From: Thermogladius sp023256015
Lineage (GTDB): Archaea > Thermoproteota > Thermoprotei_A > Sulfolobales > Desulfurococcaceae
DNA: 64,000 nt
Direction: 5' to 3'
NCBI RefSeq assembly: GCF_051131135.1
Contig: NZ_CP151274.1
Location: 124,001 to 188,000, forward strand
Within the stretch, counting starts at the first letter, position 1; the number at the start of each line of letters is the position of its first letter. Below are positions 35,197 to 44,551 of the stretch, piece by piece. Below the pieces are notes generated by a model. It was not told where the DNA came from, did no database searches, and worked only from the letters and a program-made list of their open reading frames with translations. The position numbers and the translations under genes are program-made.

Positions 35197-35979
35197 TTAG
35201 TACCTCGTCTCGACCCCGAACTTCAAGAAGTGCTTCTCGACAAGCCTTGAAGCTAGGAGTGATAGGAGTAGGTATGATATGACGGCCGGTATAGTCATTG
35301 ACACGAGTAGGTTAGTAGAGATCGTGTTAGACCCGAAGGAGGCTCTGAGCAACTCCACCGCCACGAGGCCCGGGACTAGGAGTGCCATGTACTGTTCAGG
35401 CAAGTATCTTGGGGGTAAAAAGAGGACTACTACGAACAATATTTGGATGACCTGACTCAAAACTCTCGCAAGCGGGTTTTTCAAGTAGAGCAGGCCGATC
35501 AACGAGGCCATTAGTAGACCCGAGGCCATTAAGACGGGTATAGATAGTGCGAAGAGCGCCGCATTCAGCCTGAACAGCCACGTGGGTGCTATACCTAGGT
35601 ACCATGATAGAAGGAGGGCTGAGAGCAGGAACGGCGCGAAGCCGACTACCAGGAAGTCGAAGGGGAAGGTGGCAGCCACGTATTTCCATAGCGTGAGGTT
35701 TGCCAGTCTTAGGTCGTCTAGCTCCCCGCTTTCGCTCAACCACGTGACGTACTCCTGGCTCAGCCCTATACTCAACAGCACGATGTTCACCCCGATAACG
35801 GGAGGGGTCAAATAGAGCAATGCCGAAAGCGGGTCGCTACTAAAGACCACGGAGGGTGCCAAGAACAACGTCAGCCAGAGGAGCGCGTTTAGCGTGGAAG
35901 ACAGGTAGCTCGTCAAGTGCATCCTAAACATCCCGTAGCCCACCAGCAGAGACCTTCTAACTTCTCTGACGAGGCTCAT
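35197..35979 (-). CDS. ABC-2-type permease, subunit 2
   Basis: Membrane protein of 260 residues with six hydrophobic segments in the ABC-2 exporter arrangement. It begins with a short basic N-terminal helix (LVREVRRSLLVGYG) and ends with a single basic tail. ATG 35979 overlaps the TGA of the preceding permease gene by four bases, so the two are made together and likely form a heterodimer with the upstream ATPase. Cargo is unknown. Confidence 0.75.
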   Translation of the reverse strand: MSLVREVRRSLLVGYGMFRMHLTSYLSSTLNALLWLTLFLAPSVVFSSDPLSALLYLTPPVIGVNIVLLSIGLSQEYVTWLSESGELDDLRLANLTLWKYVAATFPFDFLVVGFAPFLLSALLLSWYLGIAPTWLFRLNAALFALSIPVLMASGLLMASLIGLLYLKNPLARVLSQVIQILFVVVLFLPPRYLPEQYMALLVPGLVAVELLRASFGSNTISTNLLVSMTIPAVISYLLLSLLASRLVEKHFLKFGVETRY

Positions 35980-36752
35980 TTCCTGACAACCCTGTCCACT
36001 CTATTTATCACGAGAACAGAGACCGAGACGTAGACTGCGTAGATGGCGGTGAGGAAAAACAGGTACTGGGATATTCTCGACTCGTTGAAGAGCAGCGTGA
36101 TCCACTGTAGTGTCTCGACAACAAAAGGCACTGGCGTGATGTAGCCTACGACTCTCAAGGCTAGCGGTATCATGTGGACAGGTATGTAGACACCGCTCGA
36201 GGCGAGTATGACTGGCGGTAACAGCTGCGCTATAGACCACGGCCTTCTGACGTCGACAAAGTATATCACCGACAGCCCGACTATGCTAGCCAGAAGACCG
36301 AGCGTCACCCCGGCAGGGACAAGTATCATAACCACCACGAGGTACGCGATCAGTCCACTGGCTCCTTTCAACACCCCGAGAACTGGGAGGAGGTATATCG
36401 AGGATAGCAGGGTGTTTACGATGGACCTTACCACGGCGTTGGCCACGATGTAGGTTGTCAAACCAGTGGTCTCAAAGATCAGCACTGTAGACTCCGCGAT
36501 CTTGAACTCGTAGTAGAGGGTGCCCACCATGTCTCCAATGATTATCGTGACGACGCCCAGCAGCGCCGACAAGACCATCGAGAATACGAGCAGGTCTGTA
36601 AAGGCCGGCTTTACCCCGAAAAGCTCCCCCGCCTTCGATATCACGCTCTGCGAACCGTAGATGTAAGCGGGCGTCATTAACACGCCGACGGCGAAGCCGA
36701 CCTGGGTCAACCACAGACCGAGGTAGTCGGAGAAGTACCTCTTAAACCACAA
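35976..36752 (-). CDS. ABC-2-type permease, subunit 1
   Basis: A 258-residue membrane protein with about six hydrophobic segments and the usual ABC-2 pattern of two N-terminal helices, a gap and a helix cluster. TTG 36752 lies just after GGAGG. It follows the ATPase gene by 32 bases and overlaps the second permease. Likely an exporter of a lipid, peptide or drug-like compound, which is inference from the family. Confidence 0.75.
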   Translation of the reverse strand: MWFKRYFSDYLGLWLTQVGFAVGVLMTPAYIYGSQSVISKAGELFGVKPAFTDLLVFSMVLSALLGVVTIIIGDMVGTLYYEFKIAESTVLIFETTGLTTYIVANAVVRSIVNTLLSSIYLLPVLGVLKGASGLIAYLVVVMILVPAGVTLGLLASIVGLSVIYFVDVRRPWSIAQLLPPVILASSGVYIPVHMIPLALRVVGYITPVPFVVETLQWITLLFNESRISQYLFFLTAIYAVYVSVSVLVINRVDRVVRK

Positions 36753-36784
36753 AGCCTCCCTGTATACCGTGGCTTTAAAGAGGT

Positions 36785-37783
36785 TCAGGACCGTGGCCGA
36801 TCGCCTCCGACTACCGCTAGGTATGCGTCCTCCAACGACGGCTCTGCGATAGAGAAGTCGATTAGCGGACGGGGGTCCTCGCTGAGGATCCTCGTAATGG
36901 TCTCCACAATCTTATCTCTCGGGTCTCTAACGTAGACCTTGACGGCCACTTCCTCGCTACTCCTCGAGACCTCCGTCCTAGCCACCTGCAGGCTCGACTC
37001 TATGCGGGTAAGGTACTTGCCAGAGCCCTCTTCACGGAGTTTTAGGTACAGGATGTTGACGAGGCCCAGCGACCTCTTCAAGTCCTGGATACCGCCTTGA
37101 GCGACGACGACTCCCCTGTTTATTATTGTCACCTCGTCGGCTATCTCCTCGATCTCTCTCATGTTGTGCCCCGTGACCAGTATCGTCTTCCCCGCCCTCG
37201 CCGACTCGACCAGCATATTCCTGACCTCCATAGCGCTGGGCACGTCCAGGCCTAGTGTGGGCTCGTCCAGCAGCAAGACTTCCGGGTCTGTGTACAGCGC
37301 CTTCGCCAGGCTCAGCTTAGCCCTCATACCCAGGCTGTAGGAGAAATAGGGTTTCTTGAAAGCGCTCTGCTCATCTAAGCCGACCAGCTCGATCACCTCT
37401 CTCGCCCTCTTTCGCGCGTCCTCCATTGAGAAACCCTTCAATAGACCGTAGAAGACGAGGTTCTGGAAGCCCGTGAGAGACCCGTAGAACCCCTTACTCA
37501 CGTCTAGGACTACCCCGATGATCTCCCTTACTCGACTAGCCTCCTTAACGGCGTCGTACCCACCCACGTATACAGCCCCGCTGTCAGGGGCTAGAAGGGT
37601 GGCTACGACCTTGATCAACGTTGTTTTGCCTGCCCCGTTGGGGCCTAGTAGAGCGTGAATCGTACCTTTGCGAACCCTGACGGTCACCCCTTTCAACGCC
37701 TCGACAACCGCCCTACTCCGCAACCCCACTCTCGGGCGGTAGGTCTTCCTCACGTCGAGGACTTCAATAGCGTACTTAACCAT
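36785..37783 (-). CDS. ABC-2 exporter ATPase (DrrA/CcmA type)
   Basis: ATPase of 332 residues from ATG 37783. Walker A is GPNGAGKTT, signature FSYSLGMRAKLSLA and Walker B VLLLDEPTLGLD. About 80 residues past the core domain follow (from about 250), a length common in DrrA-type exporters. The promoter is a TATA-like GTATTTAAC near 37821, and the leader carries GGAG. An upstream start at 37828 would precede the RNA start and is unlikely. It heads the three-gene exporter operon. Confidence 0.88.
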   Translation of the reverse strand: MVKYAIEVLDVRKTYRPRVGLRSRAVVEALKGVTVRVRKGTIHALLGPNGAGKTTLIKVVATLLAPDSGAVYVGGYDAVKEASRVREIIGVVLDVSKGFYGSLTGFQNLVFYGLLKGFSMEDARKRAREVIELVGLDEQSAFKKPYFSYSLGMRAKLSLAKALYTDPEVLLLDEPTLGLDVPSAMEVRNMLVESARAGKTILVTGHNMREIEEIADEVTIINRGVVVAQGGIQDLKRSLGLVNILYLKLREEGSGKYLTRIESSLQVARTEVSRSSEEVAVKVYVRDPRDKIVETITRILSEDPRPLIDFSIAEPSLEDAYLAVVGGDRPRS

Positions 37784-37916
37784 AAGGTGCTCCAAGGAGG
37801 GGTTATCGACAGGGCGAGTTAAATACATGGCTCACAGTACTTGAGTCTAAAAAAAAGGTATGCTACTACGTTCGATGGATGGGAATTATGTGGGGTGTTT
37901 GCCTAAACAAGTAAGG

Positions 37917-37924
37917 TTTTTAAG
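37917..37924 (+). promoter_or_regulatory. TATA box of the thrB-hom-lysC-asd operon
   Basis: TTTTTAAG, 44 bases before the GTG at 37961. It predicts RNA from about 37947. No other promoter-like element is seen before asd. Confidence 0.6.
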
Positions 37925-37960
37925 CCGCTGCGTAAGTAGTCTCTCTAAACGCTTAGCGAG

Positions 37961-38926
37961 GTGAAACGTAGTGCACCCTACGTGTGTGATCGTGAAGCCG
38001 TAGTCAAGTCTCCTGGTTCTATAGCAAACCTAGGCCCGGGGTTCGACGTACTCGCCGTGGCGTTGTCGGGTCTACACGACCTCGTTCACGTCAAGGCATC
38101 GCCGGGTAACGGTGTAGTGAGGGTTTACTCGGACATACCGGTGCTTGCCGGCAGTAGCAACAACGCCTACGCCGTTGCCGTGAAGTCCCTCGAGAAGTTC
38201 AAGTGGCTCAGTTCATGCGACATCGAGATCTACGTGAGGAAGGGCGTCCCCGTCTCAGTCGGCCTGGGGAGCTCCGGAGCCACGGCGGCCGGAGCCGCGT
38301 TCGCGTTGTCTCTCATCGCCGGCTCTGTAGACGAGGAGACGGTACTGGGGCTAGCTGGTGAAGGAGAGAGGTTTGTCTCGGGGGTCGCCCACTACGACAA
38401 CGTGGCAGCTAGCCTGCTGGGGGGTGTCGTCATAGTCGACACGAAGTACAAGAAGGCATACAAAATCGAGGTTCCTAGAGAGATACGCGTAGGTGTGGTT
38501 ATTCCGGAGAGGGGGGTGAGGACCGAGAGGAAGACCGCCTTCGCCAGGAGTGTCCTGCCTGGCAAAATCGACTTAGAGACACACGTACAGCAGTCCTCTA
38601 GCCTGGCTAAGCTGGTCTACGGTTTGATAAGGGGCGAACTAAGGCTGGTAGGCAAAGCTATATCAGAGGACGAGGTCTGCGAGCCGAGCCGGTCAAAGCT
38701 CATCCCCTTCTACAAAGAGATAAAAGAGGTAGCTCTCCGCGAGGGGGCGTACGGTTTCAACATCGCGGGGGCTGGGCCCTCTGTGTTCTACATACACGAA
38801 GACTTAGACGAGATTAATAGAATAGGCGGCGTTATCCTCGACTTTTTGAGCTCTAAAGGTGTAAAGGCCTCGTTCCTGGCCTCGAGCTTCTCTAACCGAG
38901 GCGTCGAGGTGGTGGCGATTGGCTGA
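37961..38926 (+). CDS. thrB: Homoserine kinase
   Basis: Phosphorylates homoserine with ATP, the step before threonine synthase. GHMP-family motifs are PGSIANLGPGFDVLA near the N-terminus, the ATP loop PVSVGLGSSGATAAG and a C-terminal GAYGFNIAGAGPSVF glycine-rich loop. It is 321 residues. The start is uncertain: GTG 37961 lies inside the Shine-Dalgarno-like GAGGTGA, and GTG 37982 is the next in frame. The TTG start of hom overlaps its end, so the genes are coupled. Confidence 0.95.
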   Translation: MKRSAPYVCDREAVVKSPGSIANLGPGFDVLAVALSGLHDLVHVKASPGNGVVRVYSDIPVLAGSSNNAYAVAVKSLEKFKWLSSCDIEIYVRKGVPVSVGLGSSGATAAGAAFALSLIAGSVDEETVLGLAGEGERFVSGVAHYDNVAASLLGGVVIVDTKYKKAYKIEVPREIRVGVVIPERGVRTERKTAFARSVLPGKIDLETHVQQSSSLAKLVYGLIRGELRLVGKAISEDEVCEPSRSKLIPFYKEIKEVALREGAYGFNIAGAGPSVFYIHEDLDEINRIGGVILDFLSSKGVKASFLASSFSNRGVEVVAIG

Positions 38927-39938
38927 GCTGAAGATCGTCGTTGTCGGGTTCGGCAACGTCGGCAGAGGCCTGGTAAAGACGCTGCTCTTCAAGAGTGATA
39001 GGTTGACCAGGTATGGCGTTAACATTAACGTCGTAGGAATAGTCGACTCGAAAGGTATGGTCTACAAACCCGAGGGTTTCAGACCCGTCGAACTGCTCAA
39101 GATACTGGAGACCCCAAGGTCTGGTCTTGGGAGCTTAGAGGCTGCCAAACGGTACGTCGACTTGAAGGAGCTCTACGAGAAGACCAAGCCAGACATACAC
39201 GTCGAGCTTACACCAGCCAACTACGAGACCGGCGAGCCGGGGCTCAGCAACATAAGGTTCGCGCTCAACGAGGGGGCCCATGTTGCGACGGCTAACAAGT
39301 CCCCTCTCGTGTTCGACTTTAAAGGGCTAACAGAGCTGGCCAGGTCCCGTGGCCTCGTCCTGAAGTATACGGCTACCGTTATGGGTGCCTCCTCGTTCTT
39401 GTCTCTGCTCAAACACATGAAGCTACAGGACGTCTACAGCGTGAGGGGGATACTCAACACGACGAGTAACATCGTTTTGAGCTTAGCCCACGAGAAGTTG
39501 GTCGAGGTAGAGAGGGCAGTCGAGGAGGCGATCGTGCTAGGTATAGCCGAGAGAGACCCCTCTATCGACATAGACGGGTATGACGCCGCCGCTAAGCTGA
39601 CGATAATCTCCAACGTCATCGGCAAGCCTGTGGACTTCAAAAGCATTGAGAAGGTCAGCCTGAGGGGGCTAAGCCTGAGAGAAGTCGTGATGGCGATAAA
39701 GGAGGGGAGAGCCTGGAAGCAGGTCAGCTCGATAGACTACAGGAGTCAGAAAGCCCGTGTCGCCCTAGAGAAAGTAGAGCCGGGCGACCTGTTGTACCAT
39801 GTGAGGGGGGCTATGAACGGTGTTGTAATCGAGACTGACACGGGAAGCTACTTCTTCATGGGGAAGGGTGGGGGCGGCGTAGAGACAGCTCACACCGTGG
39901 CAAACGACGTCTTAGCCATCGCGTTGAGGGAGGTGTGA
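38919..39938 (+). CDS. hom: Homoserine dehydrogenase
   Basis: Reduces aspartate semialdehyde to homoserine with NAD(P)H. The N-terminal GFGNVGRGLVKTLL Rossmann motif, the active-site region GILNTTSNIVLSLA and the catalytic-lysine region VEPGDLLYHVRGA are visible. At 339 residues it lacks the C-terminal ACT domain of the longer regulated enzymes, like other archaeal ones. It starts with TTG 38919, overlapping the TGA of thrB, and lies four bases upstream of lysC. Confidence 0.96.
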   Translation: MAELKIVVVGFGNVGRGLVKTLLFKSDRLTRYGVNINVVGIVDSKGMVYKPEGFRPVELLKILETPRSGLGSLEAAKRYVDLKELYEKTKPDIHVELTPANYETGEPGLSNIRFALNEGAHVATANKSPLVFDFKGLTELARSRGLVLKYTATVMGASSFLSLLKHMKLQDVYSVRGILNTTSNIVLSLAHEKLVEVERAVEEAIVLGIAERDPSIDIDGYDAAAKLTIISNVIGKPVDFKSIEKVSLRGLSLREVVMAIKEGRAWKQVSSIDYRSQKARVALEKVEPGDLLYHVRGAMNGVVIETDTGSYFFMGKGGGGVETAHTVANDVLAIALREV

Positions 39939-39941
39939 GGG

Positions 39942-41060
39942 GTGCGTACCCTCGTCGTAGTAAAAATCGGCGGGTCGAACCTGTCGAACATCGACAGCTA
40001 CGTTAGAGCCGCCGGCTATGTTAGGCAGTTGTACGAGGCCGGGCTACTACCCATCGTCGTCGTGTCCGCGGCTAAGGGTGTCACAGACAAGCTTCTAGAG
40101 GCGTTACAAGGGGACAGAAACGCTTTCCACGAGGTAGTAGAGCTTTACTCCGAGCTAGCTCGCGGGATAGGTGGCGAGAAGCTCGAGCACGAGGTGAGAG
40201 GGCTGGCAGAGGTGCCTCTCAAAGCGATGAAGGCGGGTCTCGAGCGACCAGTACTCGGCGACATAGTTCTCTCCTACGGTGAGAAAGCCAGTAAGCTGGT
40301 CCTCTCAAGCGCGATTGAGACAGAGGTGGGCAGGGTGGTGAGGGTAGACGCGGAGGAGGTCATCAAGACCGACTCCAGACACGGGGACGCCTCGATCATC
40401 TACGAGAATACCGAGCCAAGGGTAGAGTGGCTCGTCAAAACGGCCTCCGAGAATAACGTGGTAATAGTCATCGAGGGCTTCATCGGGAGCGACGAGAAGG
40501 GCGTGACTACAACACTTGGCCGAGGCGGGTCGGACCTGACCGCTACTGCCATAGCCGCGCTAGGCGGTATAGGGGAGGTAAGACTAATAACGAACGTTAA
40601 AGGGGTGTACTCGGTCGACCCTGATTTAGGCGTTAAACCAAGGGTAGTGAAGTGCCTAAGCTACCGTGAAGCAGACGAAGCGGCTAGACATGGCGTCAAG
40701 AGGTTTAACGCGAAGACGTTCGAGCCCCTCCTCTTCTTCCCGGGGCCTGTTGTTAGAATAGGCGACTACGAGCACCTAGGCTCGTCAGTTATGAGGGAGC
40801 TGGGGGAGGGGGATAAAGGGCCTAAAATCGTACACGCGTCCCTCAGCCCCCACCCGCGGGTCGTGGTGATAGGTGAGGACGGGAGTAGGCTCAGGACTAT
40901 TAGGAGGGTGGTGGAGGTCCTTGAAAGCGAAGACGTCGAAATCCGAGGACTCGAGGCTGGAGTAGGTAGACAATCTGTGGTCGTATATATGCCTAAAGAT
41001 TATATCCCCAGAGCTGTTAGATTACTCCACAAGCACCTGATAGAGGAGGGGGAGCCGTGA
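39942..41060 (+). CDS. lysC: Aspartate kinase with shortened regulatory region
   Basis: Phosphorylates aspartate, the first committed step of the pathway. The KIGGSNL motif (8-14) and ITNVKGVYSVDPDL and GFIGSDEKGVTTTLGRGGSDLTA segments mark the catalytic domain. Archaeal aspartate kinases are usually about 460-480 residues with two ACT domains; here 372 residues leave room for only one ACT-like region (from about 300). Feedback control may therefore differ. GTG 39942 sits just after hom. The end overlaps the start of asd (GTGA). Confidence 0.94.
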   Translation: MRTLVVVKIGGSNLSNIDSYVRAAGYVRQLYEAGLLPIVVVSAAKGVTDKLLEALQGDRNAFHEVVELYSELARGIGGEKLEHEVRGLAEVPLKAMKAGLERPVLGDIVLSYGEKASKLVLSSAIETEVGRVVRVDAEEVIKTDSRHGDASIIYENTEPRVEWLVKTASENNVVIVIEGFIGSDEKGVTTTLGRGGSDLTATAIAALGGIGEVRLITNVKGVYSVDPDLGVKPRVVKCLSYREADEAARHGVKRFNAKTFEPLLFFPGPVVRIGDYEHLGSSVMRELGEGDKGPKIVHASLSPHPRVVVIGEDGSRLRTIRRVVEVLESEDVEIRGLEAGVGRQSVVVYMPKDYIPRAVRLLHKHLIEEGEP

Positions 41061-42121
41061 AGAAGGCCGCGATTCTAGGAGCTACGGGGCTCGTCGGGCA
41101 GAGGTTCGCATCCTTACTGGCAGACCACCCGTGGTTCGAGATCACACTACTACAGTCCTCGGGTAAGAGCGCCGGCAATAGGTACGGCGAGAGCGTGAAG
41201 TGGGTCTTAGACTCACAACTCCCTGCTAAAGTGGCCGACCTACCGGTGGAGCCCTTAGACCCGGCTTCTATCGCCCGCGAAGGCGTCGACGTCGTTTTCT
41301 CAGCCCTCCCCGCCGAAGTTTCTGTTGACGTGGAGCTAGAGCTCGCCAGGAAGGGCCTGGTCGTGGTCTCGAACGCAAGCCCTATGAGGATGGAGCCGGA
41401 CATACCCCTGCTGCTACCCGAAGTCAACGCCGACCACGTGGAGGTGTTAGAGCTACAGAGGAGGCGTAGAGGCTGGAGTGGCGGTATAGTAAAGGTGCCC
41501 AACTGTACTACGTCTATACTGACCCTCTCCCTCAAGCCCCTGCTAGACGAGTTCGGACTGAGGAGAGTCGTCACCTCCTCGATGCAGGCCATATCAGGAG
41601 CAGGCCTGACGGGCCTCCCGTCCATGCTGATAATGGACAACCTGATACCCTTCATCGAGGGCGAGGAAGAGAAAGTGGAAGAAGAGACGCTCAAGCTACT
41701 GGGTAGCGTCGGGAGCGAGGGAGTAACGCTCAACAACAGCTTCGCGGTGACCGCCAGCTGCCACAGGGTTATGGTGCTCGAAGGCCACACGATCGCCGTG
41801 TTCGCTGAGCTGGAGAAAAAGAGTGTAGCGGTGGAAGAGGTCATTAAAGCCATGGAGGAGTTCAAGGGGAACAAGATAAAGGGCCTAAACCTGCCATCTC
41901 AACCCGAGAAGCCGGTTGTAGTGAGAAGAGAGCCCGACAGACCGCAGCCACGTCTCGACAGGGAGGCCGGTAGAGGGATGAGCGTCGTGGTGGGGCGTGT
42001 CAGGCCGGACAAGGTCATGGGCGGTGTTAAGTACGTGGTGCTGGGCCACAACACGATTAGAGGGGCCGCCGGGAACGGTGTCTTGATCGCAGAGCTACTG
42101 GTTAAGAAGGGCCTCGTCTAA
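41057..42121 (+). CDS. asd: Aspartate-semialdehyde dehydrogenase
   Basis: Reduces aspartyl phosphate to the semialdehyde. In 354 residues the NADP motif is GATGLVGQRF, the catalytic cysteine is C150 in VPNCTTSI, and SGAGLTG follows. GTG 41057 overlaps the lysC stop by four bases. It completes the aspartate to homoserine operon: thrB, hom, lysC, asd. It converges with the cystathionine enzyme gene 15 bases downstream. Confidence 0.96.
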   Translation: MKKAAILGATGLVGQRFASLLADHPWFEITLLQSSGKSAGNRYGESVKWVLDSQLPAKVADLPVEPLDPASIAREGVDVVFSALPAEVSVDVELELARKGLVVVSNASPMRMEPDIPLLLPEVNADHVEVLELQRRRRGWSGGIVKVPNCTTSILTLSLKPLLDEFGLRRVVTSSMQAISGAGLTGLPSMLIMDNLIPFIEGEEEKVEEETLKLLGSVGSEGVTLNNSFAVTASCHRVMVLEGHTIAVFAELEKKSVAVEEVIKAMEEFKGNKIKGLNLPSQPEKPVVVRREPDRPQPRLDREAGRGMSVVVGRVRPDKVMGGVKYVVLGHNTIRGAAGNGVLIAELLVKKGLV

Positions 42122-42135
42122 AAAGTTCCCTGTTT

Positions 42136-43296
42136 TCAGGCTAGAGCCTGGTCTATGTCCTCTATAAGGTCGTTCACATCTTCGAGACCCACCGACAACC
42201 TGACCAGGTCCTCGGTTATCTTGAGCCTCCTCCGGAGGTCTTCGGGCAGGTACATACTGCCCGCTTTGGCTGGTAGTACCGCGAGCGACTCGGTCCCCCC
42301 GAGACTTGGTGCCCTCTTTATCACCCTCAACTTCTTCATGAACCTCAGTGCCATCTCGTAGCCTCCTTTGACACTGAAACTCAAAACGCCCCCGTAGTTG
42401 CTTGTCGCGAAGAGCCTCCTGGCGATCGGGTGGTACTCGTCCTTGTCGAGCCCCGGGTAGTGGACTTCCTCTACTCTAGTGTGTTCCGCCAAGAACTCGG
42501 CTATTGCTTTAGCAGACTTAGAAACCCTCTCGAATCTAACCTCGAGAGTCTTCGCACCCCTGTAAACGAGGTACGCCTCTAGAGGTGCCATTATCGATCC
42601 TGTCATACGCCGCCAATCCCACAGCTCGGATATCTCTCTCCTAGCACCCAGCAGAGCGCCTCCAACCACGTCGTTGTGGCCCGCAATGTACTTGGTCAAG
42701 CTGTGTACGACGAACCTGGCCCCAAACTTGAAAGGCTTGACGTTGAGAGGAGTCGCGAACGTGTTGTCGACCACTAGAATAGAGCCTGTGTCCTTCAAGC
42801 CCTCTACCAGCTCTGCGAGGTCGACGACCTTCAACGTCGGGTTTGTGACGGTCTCCACGAACACGACCGCCGGCTCCCTGCCCAAGGACTCGAGTATTTC
42901 TCGCGCCGATGGAAATACGAGGTCGAGTTTGCCCCCCACTTTTTCAACCAGGTGACGGACCATGAGGTAGGTCGTACTGTAGACTTCCGCCGACATAACC
43001 ACCCTGACACCCGGCTTCACGAGGTAGAGGAACAGCGTGGTCTCGGCAGCCATTCCGCTGTTAAACGCCAGGGCGTCCTCTGCTTCCTCGAGCGAGCTCA
43101 GGAGTCTCTCGAGGGCTCTGACCGTAGGGTTCTCCTCTCTACCGTACCTAACGTAAGTCCCCCGGTCCGTGTACTTCGCAAGGCCTTGCTCGTAGTCGAC
43201 GTACTCGTACACAGCGCTCAAGTAGACCGGTGGTATGTGAGACCCGTACGGGTCGCTTAATCCCTCGATGTTAACAAGTCTGGTACCCGTCCTCAC
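42136..43296 (-). CDS. Cystathionine gamma-synthase/lyase family PLP enzyme
   Basis: PLP enzyme of the Cys/Met metabolism family, 386 residues. The cofactor lysine is K202 in HSLTKYIAGHNDV, with FNSGMAAETTLFL and VVDNTFATP motifs. The family includes cystathionine gamma-synthase, gamma-lyase, methionine gamma-lyase and O-acyl-homoserine sulfhydrylase; sequence does not separate them cleanly. Next to homoserine and threonine genes, a role in making or breaking homocysteine/cystathionine is most likely. It converges with asd. Confidence 0.9.
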   Translation of the reverse strand: MRTGTRLVNIEGLSDPYGSHIPPVYLSAVYEYVDYEQGLAKYTDRGTYVRYGREENPTVRALERLLSSLEEAEDALAFNSGMAAETTLFLYLVKPGVRVVMSAEVYSTTYLMVRHLVEKVGGKLDLVFPSAREILESLGREPAVVFVETVTNPTLKVVDLAELVEGLKDTGSILVVDNTFATPLNVKPFKFGARFVVHSLTKYIAGHNDVVGGALLGARREISELWDWRRMTGSIMAPLEAYLVYRGAKTLEVRFERVSKSAKAIAEFLAEHTRVEEVHYPGLDKDEYHPIARRLFATSNYGGVLSFSVKGGYEMALRFMKKLRVIKRAPSLGGTESLAVLPAKAGSMYLPEDLRRRLKITEDLVRLSVGLEDVNDLIEDIDQALA

Positions 43297-43356
43297 GCTC
43301 CCACCTAAGAGGGTTGATAAACTATCAACGGAAAAGCCTTGCCTTATAAGCCGTCT

Positions 43357-44340
43357 TCAGAACCTTACCTCGGGGTCTTTCAGCGCGTGTCCTGTAGCTA
43401 TGAGCACGGTGGTCTCGTCCCGCCCTATCAGCCCCTGCTCGACCGCAACTCTATACCCTGCTAATGGTGCCGCCGAGGCGGGCTCTACGCCGATCCCCTC
43501 GTCTCTCGCGAGGGTCTTGAGCGCCTCCACAATCATGGCATCGCTCACCGATAACATGAAGCCCTTCGACTCTCTAACGGCAGTGAGGGCCTTCAGCCAG
43601 TTCACGGGTCTTCCGATCTTTATCGCTGTAGCCACCGTATACGGTCCCTCAACGGGTACCAGCTCGTCGGCTTTCGCGAGCCAGGTCTTGAAGACGGGTG
43701 ACGCGCCCTCGGCCTGGACGCCTATCATCCTAGGTACCCTGTCAGTAACCCCAACCTCGCGGAGCTCCCTGAACCCCTTCCATATAGCGTATATGTTGCC
43801 TGCGTTGCCGACGGGCACGATCAAGTTGTCGGGCACGAACCCTAGCTGTTGGTATATCTCGAACGCTATGGTCTTCTGCCCCTCGAGCCTCCAGGGGTTT
43901 ACGGAGTTTAGAGGGTATACATGTCCTGAAGCCTTGTCGACGTACCTCGCTACGACCTCTTCTAGAGCCTCGTCGAAGTTCCCGTCTACCTCGACTACCT
44001 TGGCGCCGTGTAGTAGGGCTTGGAAGAGCTTGCCTCTAGCCACCGAGCCCTTGGGTAGGTAGACCAGGCACTCGAGCCCAGCCCTTGCCGCGTACGCAGC
44101 TGCCGACGCCGATGTGTTACCGGTGCTGGCGACCACGACGCTCCTAGCACCTATGTACTTGGCGATAGTGACAGCGAGGGTCATACCTCTATCCTTGAAG
44201 CTGCCCGTGGGGTTAGCGCCTTCGAATTTCACGAACAGCCGCCTGTGGCTCTTCGAGGGTATGAGAGGAGTGTCGCCCTCGCCAAGCGATACAGGCTCAA
44301 CGTCCCTCTTCACAGGCAACATCAGCTTGTACTTCCACAC
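43357..44340 (-). CDS. thrC: Threonine synthase, catalytic part
   Basis: PLP enzyme that makes threonine from phosphohomoserine. K49 in NPTGSFKDRGMT binds PLP; STGNTSASAAAYA and the glycine-rich loop region are conserved. The intact frame from the first canonical start, GTG 44340, gives 327 residues, but this begins inside the domain: an upstream in-frame segment encodes the zinc ribbon usual for this family. That segment has no canonical start in the same frame (stop at 44578-44580), while ATG 44504 with GGTG five bases upstream is in a frame that differs by one base. See the separate entry for the N-terminal region. Confidence 0.92.
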   Translation of the reverse strand: MWKYKLMLPVKRDVEPVSLGEGDTPLIPSKSHRRLFVKFEGANPTGSFKDRGMTLAVTIAKYIGARSVVVASTGNTSASAAAYAARAGLECLVYLPKGSVARGKLFQALLHGAKVVEVDGNFDEALEEVVARYVDKASGHVYPLNSVNPWRLEGQKTIAFEIYQQLGFVPDNLIVPVGNAGNIYAIWKGFRELREVGVTDRVPRMIGVQAEGASPVFKTWLAKADELVPVEGPYTVATAIKIGRPVNWLKALTAVRESKGFMLSVSDAMIVEALKTLARDEGIGVEPASAAPLAGYRVAVEQGLIGRDETTVLIATGHALKDPEVRF

Positions 44341-44504
44341 CCCCCTCGCACCTGATATCTCGAACCTCAGCCCCCTGACAACGACCTCGAGAGGGACACC
44401 GCACCTCGGGCACTTGAAGAGGAGGGGGTCGCCCTTGAAGACGGCCCCGCACCTAATGCATCTTAAGAAGACGTCTTCCCTGATCGGGTTTAACTCGTTT
44501 CCAT
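44341..44504 (-). other. thrC: N-terminal zinc-ribbon part of thrC, apparently frameshifted
   Basis: Read upstream of 44340 in the thrC frame, this region encodes VFLRCIRCGAVFKG, then CPRCG, two CxxC pairs (C codons near 44458, 44449, 44410, 44401) 12 residues apart, as in other threonine synthases. No ATG, GTG or TTG occurs in this frame before the stop at 44578-44580. An ATG at 44504, preceded by GGGTG at five bases spacing, runs ATG GAA ACG AGT TAA and stops. One extra T at about 44490-44493 (AGTTTAAAC in place of AGTTAAAC on the minus strand) would join it to the ribbon frame. Confidence 0.65.
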
Positions 44505-44551
44505 ACTTACACCCGCTCCAAGCATTGAAGCGCCTATAATGCGACGAGGAT

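Noticed and set aside
37969..37978. GTGCACC near the thrB start as a second copy of the cbiM operator
   Set aside because: Single copy within the start of the coding region, without the flanking TGA or the tandem arrangement.
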